64,000 nt of DNA from Lachnospiraceae bacterium (GCA_017445585.1 JAFSTX010000056.1:1-64000); one strand, 5' to 3'; positions 18,693 through 27,597 are shown, numbered from the stretch's first letter. A program made the numbers and translations. Notes: a model not told the origin generated them from the letters alone.

Positions 18693-19619
18693 CTAGAAAA
18701 CTCTGTAACCCGCGTATTTTTCCGCGGCTTTGTGGGATGATACGAGAAGCACCGCTCCGACCACGGATTTGAAAAAGCCGACCGCGGTTCCGAGACTGTA
18801 CATGCCTCTGTTTATACCCATTCTGAAGACATAGGTATCTATGATATCAGAGCTCGAAAGCACGGTGCTGTTATAGAGGTTGTGGATCTGGTCGAAGCCT
18901 CCGCTGAGGACACCGCCGAGCGCAAGGATCAGAAGCATCGCCACAGTGGTCCCTATCGCCGGTACGGTGATAAACCTGATCTTCTGGAAACGGTTCGCGC
19001 CGTCCAGGTCCGCAGCCTCATACAGCGCCGGGTCTATGGCAGAGAGAGCCGCCGAGATGATGACCGCGTTATATCCGATCTCCTTCCATATATTAGTGAC
19101 GATCAGCAGTACGATGAACCATTTGTCGTCAGTCAGGAAAGATATCCCTTCTCCGCCCAGCGAGCGGATGATCTGATTTACCGCGCCGTCCTGTGCCACG
19201 ATATCCTTTACTATATCCGACAGGACTATCCAGGAGATGAAATAGGTAAAGAGTATCGCGCTCTGTATCAGCGTCTTCAGCCGCTTTGACGCCATCTCGT
19301 TCAGCATCAACGCGAGTACCACCGAAGAAAAAAGCGCGGTGGTGATCTTCAGTATGGAGATGAAGAGAGTGTTCCAGACTACTGATCCGAAATTGCCCAT
19401 ATTGAACATGTATTTGAACCAGTAGAGCCCGACCCATTCCGAACCGAAGTAACCGTTCGAGGGGACATAGTTCTGAAAGGCCATCACAAGTCCGACCATC
19501 GGGACATACTGAAACAGAAGCAGCAGTCCCAGGCACGGGAGCATCATCACATGCTTCTGCCAGTGTCTTTTGAAACTGTTCTTTTTTCTGAGATCAGCGG
19601 TTGTTCTCATACCACTCAT
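18693..19619 (-). CDS. CUT1-family sugar ABC transporter permease (LplB/YtcO-like)
   Basis: The 308-aa integral membrane protein starts RKKNSFKRHWQKHVMMLPC followed by FQYVPMVGLVMAFQNY, typical of LplB-type permeases. The EAA loop is YEAADLDGANRFQKIRFITV. The start is uncertain between ATGs at 19619 and 19610; both lie inside the end of the binding-protein gene, so the two overlap by up to 26 bp and are probably translationally coupled. It pairs with the permease at 17811-18683 to form the transmembrane channel. Confidence 0.92.
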   Translation of the reverse strand: MSGMRTTADLRKKNSFKRHWQKHVMMLPCLGLLLLFQYVPMVGLVMAFQNYVPSNGYFGSEWVGLYWFKYMFNMGNFGSVVWNTLFISILKITTALFSSVVLALMLNEMASKRLKTLIQSAILFTYFISWIVLSDIVKDIVAQDGAVNQIIRSLGGEGISFLTDDKWFIVLLIVTNIWKEIGYNAVIISAALSAIDPALYEAADLDGANRFQKIRFITVPAIGTTVAMLLILALGGVLSGGFDQIHNLYNSTVLSSSDIIDTYVFRMGINRGMYSLGTAVGFFKSVVGAVLLVSSHKAAEKYAGYRVF

Positions 19620-21231
19620 TTACTCTTTCGGTAAGCTCGGTTCCGCCCTGGCTGTACCATTCTTCTACGAAGGTGTCAAAATAGCTGACATCCTTTTTGC
19701 CCATGATTATATCTATGAAGGTGTTCGTCTCCAGTTCATCGAGCACACTCTGGATCGCAGAGAACTGAATATCCGTCGGTCCGCGGTAGGCGTCATAGAC
19801 GAAGCTGTCGTAAGTATCGTTCAGGATCCTGAAGGAACCCTTCCAGGTCAGGATGGAACTGCGGTTTATGGGTGAGCCGTCATCCAGCGTCAGGTGGCTG
19901 TAGGCATTCATACCCTCTGCATTGAGATTCGAAGTGTCCCCGCTCTCCAGCGCATCGAGAAGCTTCCGGTCCAGCTCGCAGTTCTTCAGAGGCGGATCAA
20001 AGAATACCGGCGAATAGGTCTTCATATCCACGTCCTCGTATTCGTCGGACATCTGAAGATCCCAGTACCAGTCGGAGTACTCGCCCTGCCACATCTCGTA
20101 CCAGAGGTTCATCAGTTTGACCGCAGCCTCGGGGTTCGGGCACTTTTTGCTTACGCACCACCAGCGGTAGGTGGTATTCCAGGCTCTCGTAGCCACACTG
20201 CCGCCCTGCTCGAGAGGCAGATTGTTTACCACGATCCAGTCAGCGTCCGGATCGGCATTGAAGTTATTGATTATATAGTTGTTGTTGTACCAGAACGGGC
20301 CGATAAAGATACCCAATCTGCCCTGAGCCACATACTGGGCGAGCTTCGAAGTCTCCTGGGCAGCAAATTCGGAATTGATAAGCCCGGAAGCATACAGCTC
20401 GCGAAGACAGGCAAGCCCGTCCTTTATCTCGGGAAGCGTGCTGCCGTATGCGAGCCTTCCGTCAGCGCCTTCGCGCCACAGATCCGGATATCCGCCGTAA
20501 GCGTTTGCAATCACGTCCCAGGTGAATCCGAGATCCTTGGCCATACCGATGCCCATGGTGCCGTTAGGCTTTCCGGACACATTCTGATCCACGAAGGCTT
20601 TTGCAACGTCGATCAGCTCATGCAGCGTAGACGGGACCTGAAGTCCGAGAGTGTCAAGCCAGTCCTTGCGGATAAAGATCATGGACACGCCGTCTCCCAC
20701 GTCATTCGTAAGAGGGAGGCCGTACAGCTTTCCGTCGATCGTGGCCGACTTGATCCCCTCATTATCATTGAAGGCAAGAACCTTTTTCAGGTTGTCGGAC
20801 GCGTACTTCTCAAAGAGTTCGCCCATATCATATATGAGGTCCGCTGACGCAAGAGTGCTCATCTGCCGCTTGTTGACCTTGAATACATCGGGAAGTCTTG
20901 TGTTCGACGCTATGGCCAGATCCAGCTGTTCGGCGTAATTGCCCTTGTCTACGGTCCAGCTCATGTCAAAAGCGATATTCAGCTTGTCCTTCATGAATCT
21001 GGTCACCACGTTATCAGAAGGGCCGTCACCCTCCGGATAGACTATACCGGCATCATTCTCATACAGAAGGCTCAGTGTCAGAGTATCAGTATAGGGAACT
21101 GCAGGTCCGTCTTCGCCTGAGACAGCCGCTTTCGAAGCAGTCTCATCGCTGCTGCCGCCGCCTCCGCAGCCCGCCAGAAGCGTGGCGGTCATGGATACGG
21201 TCAAAAGCCAGAGAAGTGTTTTTTTCTTCAT
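19594..21231 (-). CDS. Extracellular sugar-binding lipoprotein (LplA-like, ABC importer)
   Basis: The 545-aa protein starts with a lipoprotein signal (MKKKTLLWLLTVSMTATLLA) and lipobox LLAGC with Cys22, followed by a Gly/Ser linker. The body is a family 1 solute-binding fold, with RKDWLDTLGLQVPSTLHELI and tryptophan-rich stretches near YSDWYWDLQ that suit stacking against sugars. Its length fits the LplA/YtcQ group (about 500-550 aa). It is the first gene of the leftward operon, 150 nt after the predicted start of transcription. It should capture the oligosaccharides released by the surface glycosidases; the exact ligand is unknown. Confidence 0.9.
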   Translation of the reverse strand: MKKKTLLWLLTVSMTATLLAGCGGGGSSDETASKAAVSGEDGPAVPYTDTLTLSLLYENDAGIVYPEGDGPSDNVVTRFMKDKLNIAFDMSWTVDKGNYAEQLDLAIASNTRLPDVFKVNKRQMSTLASADLIYDMGELFEKYASDNLKKVLAFNDNEGIKSATIDGKLYGLPLTNDVGDGVSMIFIRKDWLDTLGLQVPSTLHELIDVAKAFVDQNVSGKPNGTMGIGMAKDLGFTWDVIANAYGGYPDLWREGADGRLAYGSTLPEIKDGLACLRELYASGLINSEFAAQETSKLAQYVAQGRLGIFIGPFWYNNNYIINNFNADPDADWIVVNNLPLEQGGSVATRAWNTTYRWWCVSKKCPNPEAAVKLMNLWYEMWQGEYSDWYWDLQMSDEYEDVDMKTYSPVFFDPPLKNCELDRKLLDALESGDTSNLNAEGMNAYSHLTLDDGSPINRSSILTWKGSFRILNDTYDSFVYDAYRGPTDIQFSAIQSVLDELETNTFIDIIMGKKDVSYFDTFVEEWYSQGGTELTERVNEWYENNR

Positions 21232-21331
21232 ATGACGATACCTCCGAAACGATGATCTATATACGTCAGACTGCCGGCCATGGCCGATTTGCTGTCTGAA
21301 AACACTGTGTCCCTGCTTGGGACCAGGTTTT

Positions 21332-21347
21332 ACTGCAACGTTACAGT
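21332..21347. promoter_or_regulatory. Probable LacI-type operator 1
   Basis: ACTGCAACGTTACAGT is a 16-bp palindrome with one mismatch, centred on CG as LacI-family operators usually are. It lies about 40 bp downstream of the predicted minus-strand transcription start, and 38 bp centre-to-centre from operator 2. The regulator at 26581-27597 is the likely ligand (inference). Confidence 0.65.
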
Positions 21348-21369
21348 ACTTGTGTAAAATAAAAAAGTT

Positions 21370-21385
21370 ACTTTAACGTTACAGT
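21370..21385. promoter_or_regulatory. Probable LacI-type operator 2, over the minus-strand transcription start
   Basis: ACTTTAACGTTACAGT matches operator 1 in 14 of 16 positions and is itself palindromic with one mismatch. It begins just downstream of the predicted -10 box at 21390-21395, so bound repressor would block transcription of the 21-kb operon. Confidence 0.7.
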
Positions 21386-21389
21386 TATA

Positions 21390-21418
21390 CTTATATCACA
21401 TTTGCCCTTATTTGTAAA
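21390..21418 (-). promoter_or_regulatory. Sigma-A-type promoter of the 21-kb polysaccharide operon
   Basis: On the minus strand TTTACA (21418-21413) is followed by a 17-bp spacer and TATAAG (21395-21390). Transcription should start near 21383, leaving a leader of about 150 nt before the binding-protein ATG at 21231. Confidence 0.7.
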
Positions 21419-21475
21419 TTATTTTTTATATATTTTTTGTTCGGAAAAAAAATACGATAAACGCTTCGATTATGA

Positions 21476-21504
21476 TTGCAACAATCTACTGAATGTATTA
21501 TCAT
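21476..21504 (+). promoter_or_regulatory. Possible rightward promoter
   Basis: TTGCAA at 21476-21481, a 17-bp spacer and TATCAT at 21499-21504. It would start transcription almost on top of the hairpin at 21513, so the true start may lie elsewhere. Tentative. Confidence 0.35.
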
Positions 21505-21512
21505 AAAAATGT

Positions 21513-21537
21513 CCGGCAGTGCCGCCGGGTTTTTTTT
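21513..21537 (+). terminator. Terminator-like hairpin in the leader of the rightward operon
   Basis: CCGGC (21513-21517) pairs with GCCGG (21524-21528), and a G and eight T follow at 21529-21537. It lies upstream of the first rightward gene and reads in the same direction, so it could act as an attenuator or shield the operon from upstream plus-strand transcription. The stem is short (5 bp). Confidence 0.45.
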
Positions 21538-21546
21538 CAGCAGTTT

Positions 21547-21562
21547 ACTGTAACGATAAAGT
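21547..21562. promoter_or_regulatory. Probable LacI-type operator 3, before the rightward operon
   Basis: ACTGTAACGATAAAGT is the inverse of the operator 2 pattern and palindromic with two mismatches. It lies 9 bp upstream of the ribosome site of the first rightward gene, so one regulator could control both divergent operons. Confidence 0.6.
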
Positions 21563-21583
21563 TGTTTGTTAAAGGAGTGTTCG

Positions 21584-22129
21584 ATGTCGTCTTCGTGGAT
21601 CATAGCCGGACAAATACTGACTTTCATAAGCTATTTGTTTTTTTGGATTTCACGTTTTATAAAGCGCAAGCATCAAATCCTCTTCTGGGACAATATCAGC
21701 AGGGTCATTGCTATTCTGGCTTTTGTGTTTCTGGGTACATATGACGGCATAAAAAACACGCTGTTTGTTATTCTGAGAAACCTGCTGGGGCAGTTTACAA
21801 ATAAAAAAAAGAAGCAGTACAAACTGATAACACTATTTGCTCTGTTTATACTGCTCGTATTGATCTACGGGCTGGATTTCCATGGGCTTTCAACCATATG
21901 TATTGCCGTATGCGGCTTATTGAACCTGTTCGCGGTTATTATGCTCAATGAGCAGGGGATGAGGCTGTTCGGCATGATAGGTTCGGTCTTCTATATGGGA
22001 TTCATGTTCTTTTCGGGGAATATCACCGGTTTTATATGTGAGCTGATAGGTTTCTGTGTAATGACTGCAAGCTTTATTAAATACAGAAAGAAGGGGGATT
22101 TCCATGTCAGAGTTCAGTATGGAGAATGA
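21584..22129 (+). CDS. YgjV-like integral membrane protein
   Basis: The ATG at 21584 has GGAG 6 nt upstream, giving 181 aa. Five to six hydrophobic segments cover most of the protein. The first part (IIAGQILTFISYLFFWISR, then WDNISRVIAILAFVFLGTYD) resembles the YgjV inner-membrane family, whose function is not known. Two basic loops (FIKRKHQ and NKKKKQ) would face the cytoplasm. It is the first gene of the rightward operon and overlaps the next gene by 26 bp, so it is co-expressed with two glycosidase-like proteins. A role in export or uptake of sugar cannot be concluded. The family call is from memory of the motif pattern. Confidence 0.55.
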   Translation: MSSSWIIAGQILTFISYLFFWISRFIKRKHQILFWDNISRVIAILAFVFLGTYDGIKNTLFVILRNLLGQFTNKKKKQYKLITLFALFILLVLIYGLDFHGLSTICIAVCGLLNLFAVIMLNEQGMRLFGMIGSVFYMGFMFFSGNITGFICELIGFCVMTASFIKYRKKGDFHVRVQYGE

Positions 22130-24098
22130 GCGGATCTTTTTTGACGACAGACACGTATGCAGCGTTGGAAAGCTGCTTGCGGAGATCGGAGGTTCCGAAA
22201 CGCCTGCTTCCGAGGCGGGACTTGATATTTCCCGCGCCTCCTCATACCGGGGAGACGGATTATGGGAGTTTCGGCATACGATCCGCAATGATTCGCCGGA
22301 TACTTTGACCTTTAAACTGATCTTCGAGACCGTTACTGCCTTTGTACCGACCCACTGGGTGATACCCTGTGTAAGCTACGACGGCAATGAATGGGGCGAG
22401 GGCAAGGAACCGAAGGGGATGCTCGGCCCCGGCGGAGAGCCCTGGATCCATTCATTTGACAGGACTCCGATACCGTCACTCTCTGTCACCGAGGATGAGC
22501 TGGCCGCCGTGGCGCTCTTTGCCTCCGGAGATGACGAATGCAGCATCCGCTCGTCGGTATCGGTCAGACCCGCCGGTGACGGCAAAGTCTCCCAGCGCAT
22601 CTACTGGCCGGTCACCGAAGCGCCTCTGACCTACTGTGACAATGACAAATATGCGGAGCGCATGGACGGGTATATCACCCTGCGGCCCGGCGAAAGTTTC
22701 TCCGCGGCATGCTTTCTGCTCATCTCCCGCCCCCGATGGAAAAACTACGGAGTTACCGAAGTTCTCGACCGGGCCATGAAGCTCTATCCTTTCCCGATCG
22801 GCCCGCAGCGAAGTGCCGATGAACTGTGGCGGCTCGGGATCAGCTATATCCTGACGCTGCTCCGTCCCGTTCGCGGAAAGGAGCTTTTTGCCAGCGGTAT
22901 CATTCCGGAACCGGACGGTCTGAAATACGTGGATTTCTTTGAGATCGGATGGTGCGGGCAGAATCTGATGAATGCGCGCATGCTCCTGCTTGAGTATCAG
23001 AAAAGCGGCGATAAGGAACTGCTTGACAAGGCGCTTGCGGTCTGTGACGCCTGGGCCGAAAAGCAGTCTGACTGCGGTCTGCTGCTGGCTCACTACGAAT
23101 GGTATACAGAAGGAAGAAACTGGAACTACAAACCCCGTGATCTGACAAAGTCCTGGGCGAGCAACGTGGACTATATAAACGGCTGGCTTCCGGAGACCTG
23201 CAACAACGGCTGGGCCGCCTGCGAGATGCTCAGGATCTGGGATCTTCTGCGCAGGCTGGGCATCGAACGGCCTGACCTTCTGGATTTTTCGGTCAGGATC
23301 ATGGATTTCTTCTGCGATCATTACAGTCCCGAATACGCATTTGGCAAGGCCTGGCATTTTGACGGAAGGTGCGAGGAAAAGGGAGGCACCGTCGGAGCTT
23401 TTATCACGATGGCTCTCTGCGAAGGCTACCGCATACTTCACAGGACGCGTTATCTGGAATATGCGGAGAAATCTCTGGATCTTTATATGAAGAGAGATCT
23501 GGACAACTTCATCTGCACTGCGGGTGCCATCGACTGCACCTGTGTCGACAAGGAAACCGCGGGACCTGTGATCATCTCGGCACTGGACCTGTACGAATTC
23601 ACCCGTGAAGAAAAATACCTTGAATACGCTCTGAAGGCTTCCTACTACTTTGCTTCGTGGATGTTTGTATACGATGTGCCCTACGGTCCCGAGGCCGATA
23701 TCTCTGTATGCGGCTATCATACTGCCGGCGGTACGAGCGTGTCAGTACAGCATCCCGCTATAGACCAATGGGGTGAGCTGATGAGCTGTGAATGGCTGCG
23801 GCTGGCAGATCTGACAGGCGACGAGCGCTGGGCCAGACGCGCCAGAATGATCTGGTATAACTGCACCCAGTGCATAGCCGATGAAAAAAACAACATGTAT
23901 CACGGAATGGAACGCCCCGTCGGCTCGCAGAACGAAGCCGTATATCAGGCCAGATGGGGCCACCGCGAGGACTGCATCGACAACCCGGGTTATCTGAACG
24001 ACTGGCTGGTCTCGTGGGTGAACGTCTTCAGATTAAATGTATTGGACAGGCTCACCAGTGTTAACGGATATCCGGATCAGCATGCGCTGGATATCTGA
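22104..24098 (+). CDS. Cytoplasmic (alpha/alpha)-barrel glycosidase-like protein of unassigned family
   Basis: The ATG at 22104 has a GGGGG ribosome site 6 nt upstream and gives 664 aa without a signal peptide. Residues about 1-225 look like an all-beta N-terminal domain. Residues about 235-660 show regular helical hairpins with paired aromatic and acidic motifs (FFEIGWCGQNLMNARMLL, PETCNNGWAACEMLRIWD, PAIDQWGELMSCEWLRLAD, GHREDCIDNPGYLNDWLV). This is the pattern of six-hairpin or (alpha/alpha)6 glycosidases such as the GH127-type beta-L-arabinofuranosidases. I do not recognise a known family signature. Its overlap with the YgjV-like gene and proximity to GH3 suggest action on imported oligosaccharides. 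Confidence 0.6.
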   Translation: MSEFSMENERIFFDDRHVCSVGKLLAEIGGSETPASEAGLDISRASSYRGDGLWEFRHTIRNDSPDTLTFKLIFETVTAFVPTHWVIPCVSYDGNEWGEGKEPKGMLGPGGEPWIHSFDRTPIPSLSVTEDELAAVALFASGDDECSIRSSVSVRPAGDGKVSQRIYWPVTEAPLTYCDNDKYAERMDGYITLRPGESFSAACFLLISRPRWKNYGVTEVLDRAMKLYPFPIGPQRSADELWRLGISYILTLLRPVRGKELFASGIIPEPDGLKYVDFFEIGWCGQNLMNARMLLLEYQKSGDKELLDKALAVCDAWAEKQSDCGLLLAHYEWYTEGRNWNYKPRDLTKSWASNVDYINGWLPETCNNGWAACEMLRIWDLLRRLGIERPDLLDFSVRIMDFFCDHYSPEYAFGKAWHFDGRCEEKGGTVGAFITMALCEGYRILHRTRYLEYAEKSLDLYMKRDLDNFICTAGAIDCTCVDKETAGPVIISALDLYEFTREEKYLEYALKASYYFASWMFVYDVPYGPEADISVCGYHTAGGTSVSVQHPAIDQWGELMSCEWLRLADLTGDERWARRARMIWYNCTQCIADEKNNMYHGMERPVGSQNEAVYQARWGHREDCIDNPGYLNDWLVSWVNVFRLNVLDRLTSVNGYPDQHALDI

Positions 24099-24172
24099 CT
24101 GGATCATATACGGCAAAGCACCGGAGGCGCCTGACACCGCCATCCGGACAGTCTGACAAAGAGGTGACGAAA

Positions 24173-26500
24173 ATGAAAGAAGTCAAATGGAGAAGGATAA
24201 GATTCATGCCCTCTGATCCGCTCGGAGAGAGCAGACGGACTTTTTGCAGAGAGCACAGGGAACTTGCGCGCAGGGCCGCGGCAGAGGGCATGGTGCTGCT
24301 TAAAAACGAAGGAGAACTCCTGCCTCTGGCAGATGGCAGCGCTCTCGCTGTCTTTGGAAAGGCACAGATAGACTATGTTACCAGCGGCGGCGGCAGCAGT
24401 TCTGTGACTCTGTATGATATCCCGGATCTGCTCGACGCTTTGAGAGAGAAGGAACTTCAGGGCAGGATCAGGCTCTTTGACAGACTCAGCAACCTGTATA
24501 AAACTCTTAGATCCGAATCAGCCTGCAATGAAGGACACACGGAGCCCGATCTGTCCGATGAGCTTATTGCACAGGCAAGAGCTTTTACCGATACCGCACT
24601 GATAACCATCTCCCGGCGTGAAAGCGAGGGCACTGACCGCAGACCGGAGAGCTACACCTTCTCCAAGGATGAAACAGCACTGATTCAGTGTGTATCAGAA
24701 GTATTTCCAAAATGTATCCTCTGTCTCAACACAGGAGAACTGATCAGCACCGTTCATGCAGAAGACAACGGCAGCGTTCATTCCATACTTCTCGCATGGC
24801 AGGCAGGAGGAGAAGGCGCCGGAGCAATAGCAGACGTTCTGCTGGGCGATGCGGAGCCGGAAGGCAGACTTACCGACACCATAGCAGGAAGCATCTGCGA
24901 TCATCCGTCCGCGGCAGGTTTCTTTGAATCTGACGACTATGTGGAATACAACGAGGATATCTTTGTCGGATACAGGTATTATGAGACGATACCGGGGGCA
25001 AAGGATTCCGTACTCTACCCTTTCGGCTATGGATTGGGATATACTGATTTTGATATGAGTTTTGCACACGCGGTGACGAAAGGCAATGAGATCACGTTCG
25101 TGATCAAAACCGCAAATACCGGACACCGCAGCGGGCGGGGCGTGGTACAGGTCTACTGCGAACCTCCCCGCGGCAGACTTGACAAGTCCCGGAGGATCCT
25201 TGTCGGTTTTGCAAAGACCGGGCTTCTCCAGCCCGGTAAGTCCGAAACTCTCAGAGTATCTTTTAACCTGAGAGATCTGGCCTCGTATGACGAAACCGGA
25301 CTGATCAACGCCTCATCATTTGTGCTGGAGCACGGCAAATACACTTTTTATGCAGGTATAAATGTCCGCGATGCCGAGCGTGTCGACTGGTCGCTGACAC
25401 TGAATGACGATCGGGTGCTCGAGGTCCTCTCTCCGCGCTGCGTTCCGTCGCTTCCGCTAAAGCTCATGCGTGAGGACGGCTCATTTGAGAGCGTGCCCGC
25501 CAAAAAAGAATACGTCCCCGAGGACCGCTCGTTTCGCGGCATTCTGCCCGCAAGCGGAGCGTATCCCGACGAGCAGTACTGCCATATTCCTTTTTCAGGA
25601 TGGGGGCCGCCCACACTGCCCCAGTTTATCGACGTGGCAGAGGGCAGGCTCTCTCTCGACGATTTCATGAGCGCTCTCTCTGACGACCAGCTCGTGTGTC
25701 TTCTCGGAGGACGTCCAAACCGCGGCTGCGCGAACACTTTCGGTGTGGGAGACCTTCCCGTCTACGGGATCCCGAATGTCATGACGGCAGATGGACCCGT
25801 AGGGCTGAGGATAAAGCCCGAATGCGGAGTTATAACCACCGCTTTCCCATGTGCCACCGCGCTCGCCTGCAGCTGGGATACGGGACTGATGTATGAAATC
25901 GGCCGGGCCATAGGAGAAGAAGTGAAGGAAAACGGCATGGGAATCTGGCTCGGACCGGCTATAAACATTCACAGGTCTCCGCTCTGCGGACGGAATTTTG
26001 AGTACTACTCAGAAGATCCTCTGCTCACCGGCAAACTGGCCTCCGCCATGGTGAAAGGTGCGCAGTCTCTCGGCATAGCTGCCTGTCCGAAGCATTTTGC
26101 TGCAAACAACAAGGAAACGAACAGGCGCGACTCGGACTCGAGGCTCTCGGAGAGAGCCCTGCGCGAGATATATCTGCGTGCATTCGAGATCTGCGTCAAG
26201 GAAGCCGAACCCCTTACTCTGATGTGCTCGTATAATATCCTGAACGGCATCCGCGTCTCCGAGAACAGCGATCTGCTGACCGGAATCCTGCGTAAGGAGT
26301 GGAACTGGGACGGTCCTGTTTTCACCGACTGGTACACTTTCGGCGTGCAGTTCCGCGAGATCGCGGCAGGTGCGGACCTGAAGATGGGCTGCGGAATGCC
26401 GGAGCATACGATGGAAATGATCAGAGAAGGCAGACTGTCCATGGACTGCGTCCGCAACTGTGTCCGGCGGGTACTGAAGATGATACTTAAGCTGGAATAA
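24173..26500 (+). CDS. Glycoside hydrolase family 3 enzyme with permuted domain order
   Basis: The ATG at 24173 is served by AGAGGTG; a GTG at 24164 overlaps that ribosome site and is rejected. The 775-aa protein has no signal peptide. The domain normally C-terminal comes first (AAEGMVLLKNEGELLPL, residues about 35-270), followed by a fibronectin III-like domain (about 285-415). The (beta/alpha)8 barrel comes last (about 490-775: VMTADGPVGLR, CPKHFAANNKETNRR, and GPVFTDWYTFG with the presumed nucleophile Asp). The permuted order is known from beta-glucosidases of rumen bacteria such as Butyrivibrio. It probably hydrolyses imported oligosaccharides; sugar specificity is unknown. Confidence 0.88.
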   Translation: MKEVKWRRIRFMPSDPLGESRRTFCREHRELARRAAAEGMVLLKNEGELLPLADGSALAVFGKAQIDYVTSGGGSSSVTLYDIPDLLDALREKELQGRIRLFDRLSNLYKTLRSESACNEGHTEPDLSDELIAQARAFTDTALITISRRESEGTDRRPESYTFSKDETALIQCVSEVFPKCILCLNTGELISTVHAEDNGSVHSILLAWQAGGEGAGAIADVLLGDAEPEGRLTDTIAGSICDHPSAAGFFESDDYVEYNEDIFVGYRYYETIPGAKDSVLYPFGYGLGYTDFDMSFAHAVTKGNEITFVIKTANTGHRSGRGVVQVYCEPPRGRLDKSRRILVGFAKTGLLQPGKSETLRVSFNLRDLASYDETGLINASSFVLEHGKYTFYAGINVRDAERVDWSLTLNDDRVLEVLSPRCVPSLPLKLMREDGSFESVPAKKEYVPEDRSFRGILPASGAYPDEQYCHIPFSGWGPPTLPQFIDVAEGRLSLDDFMSALSDDQLVCLLGGRPNRGCANTFGVGDLPVYGIPNVMTADGPVGLRIKPECGVITTAFPCATALACSWDTGLMYEIGRAIGEEVKENGMGIWLGPAINIHRSPLCGRNFEYYSEDPLLTGKLASAMVKGAQSLGIAACPKHFAANNKETNRRDSDSRLSERALREIYLRAFEICVKEAEPLTLMCSYNILNGIRVSENSDLLTGILRKEWNWDGPVFTDWYTFGVQFREIAAGADLKMGCGMPEHTMEMIREGRLSMDCVRNCVRRVLKMILKLE

Positions 26501-26519
26501 AAAGAGAAACATCCCGATA

Positions 26520-26548
26520 TTTACTTTTTGCCGCAATTAGTATAGAAT
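26520..26548 (+). promoter_or_regulatory. Promoter of the LacI-family regulator gene
   Basis: TTTACT at 26520-26525, a 17-bp spacer and TAGAAT at 26543-26548, about 30 bp before the start codon. It would allow the regulator to be made independently of the upstream glycosidase genes. Confidence 0.5.
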
Positions 26549-26580
26549 TTACGACTGAAAAAGAGTTTCGGGTGTCGTAT

Positions 26581-27597
26581 ATGACCAGACTGAAAAAAGG
26601 CAAGCTTCCCACACTTAAAGATATAGCGAGCGAGACAGGTTTCTCCGTCACGGCGGTATCGCATGCCTTAAAGGACATGCCCGACATCTCGCCCGCTACC
26701 AGAAAAGTCATCAGGGACTGTGCCGACAGGCTCGGATACATAGCCAATGCCTCCGCCACCTCGCTGCGCACAGGCAGGACGAATACCGTCGCCATCATCC
26801 TCGGCGACCTCTCCAACCCTTACTTCTCTTTTATCGCAAAGGAGCTCGAGAGGATTTTTGAGCAGAAGGGCTACTCCGCTTTTTTCATGCATTCAAACGA
26901 GCAGCTGGATATCGAGCGCAGGTCGATCATCGCCGCATGTTCAAGAAACGTGGACGGTATAATCATCTGTCCCACCCAGACTCCTTATACGTGTGATAAT
27001 ATTAATTATATCCGCAATCTTCATACGCCCTGTGTGATCATAGGCCGATATTTCGACGACATAGACATGAACTACGTCCTGTCCGACGATCATATGGCCG
27101 GGCGGCTTGCCGCACAGCACCTGACAGAACGCGGCCACAGGAAGATCCTCTACATCAATACGCCCATTTATAACTCCAGTTCACGTCAGAGATCCGAGGG
27201 TTTTCTCGAAGGATGCGGAGGCTGCGGCGATATGGATATCACCGAGGTGGAATTCGACGACTTCGGACAGTATTTCATCCGTGAAAAAGAAAAAATCGCC
27301 GCGAACGCTTACACGGCGATAGTAGCCTATAACGATATCATCGGATGGGACGTCATGTCGCGTCTGAGGACTTTGGAAATGTCCATTCCAAACGATATCT
27401 CCCTGATATCTTTTGATAACATTCATTCTCTGCTTCCGCTGCCATTCAGCCTGACTTCGATCAGTTCTTCAAAGACCGAGATGACGACCAAAGCGGCAGA
27501 CCTCCTGCTGCGTTCCATGAAGGATCCGTCGACTCCGCCTTCCAGAATCACCCTGGAGGTCAGTCTGCACGACCGCGGCTCCGTAAAGCCCCTATAG
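26581..27597 (+). CDS. LacI-family transcriptional regulator
   Basis: An N-terminal helix-turn-helix (LPTLKDIASETGFSVTAVSH) and hinge (NASATSLRTGRTN) precede a periplasmic-binding-like sensor domain (VAIILGDLSNPYFSFIAKEL, RGHRKILYINTP, ISLISFDN). The ATG at 26581 with GGGTG 6 nt upstream gives 338 aa; an in-frame GTG at 26572 is also possible. It follows the GH3 gene and is expected to sense a sugar and bind the AACGTT-centred palindromes at 21332-21562, controlling both divergent operons. That pairing is inferred from proximity and palindrome type. Its stop overlaps the stop of the convergent activase gene. Confidence 0.92.
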   Translation: MTRLKKGKLPTLKDIASETGFSVTAVSHALKDMPDISPATRKVIRDCADRLGYIANASATSLRTGRTNTVAIILGDLSNPYFSFIAKELERIFEQKGYSAFFMHSNEQLDIERRSIIAACSRNVDGIIICPTQTPYTCDNINYIRNLHTPCVIIGRYFDDIDMNYVLSDDHMAGRLAAQHLTERGHRKILYINTPIYNSSSRQRSEGFLEGCGGCGDMDITEVEFDDFGQYFIREKEKIAANAYTAIVAYNDIIGWDVMSRLRTLEMSIPNDISLISFDNIHSLLPLPFSLTSISSSKTEMTTKAADLLLRSMKDPSTPPSRITLEVSLHDRGSVKPL

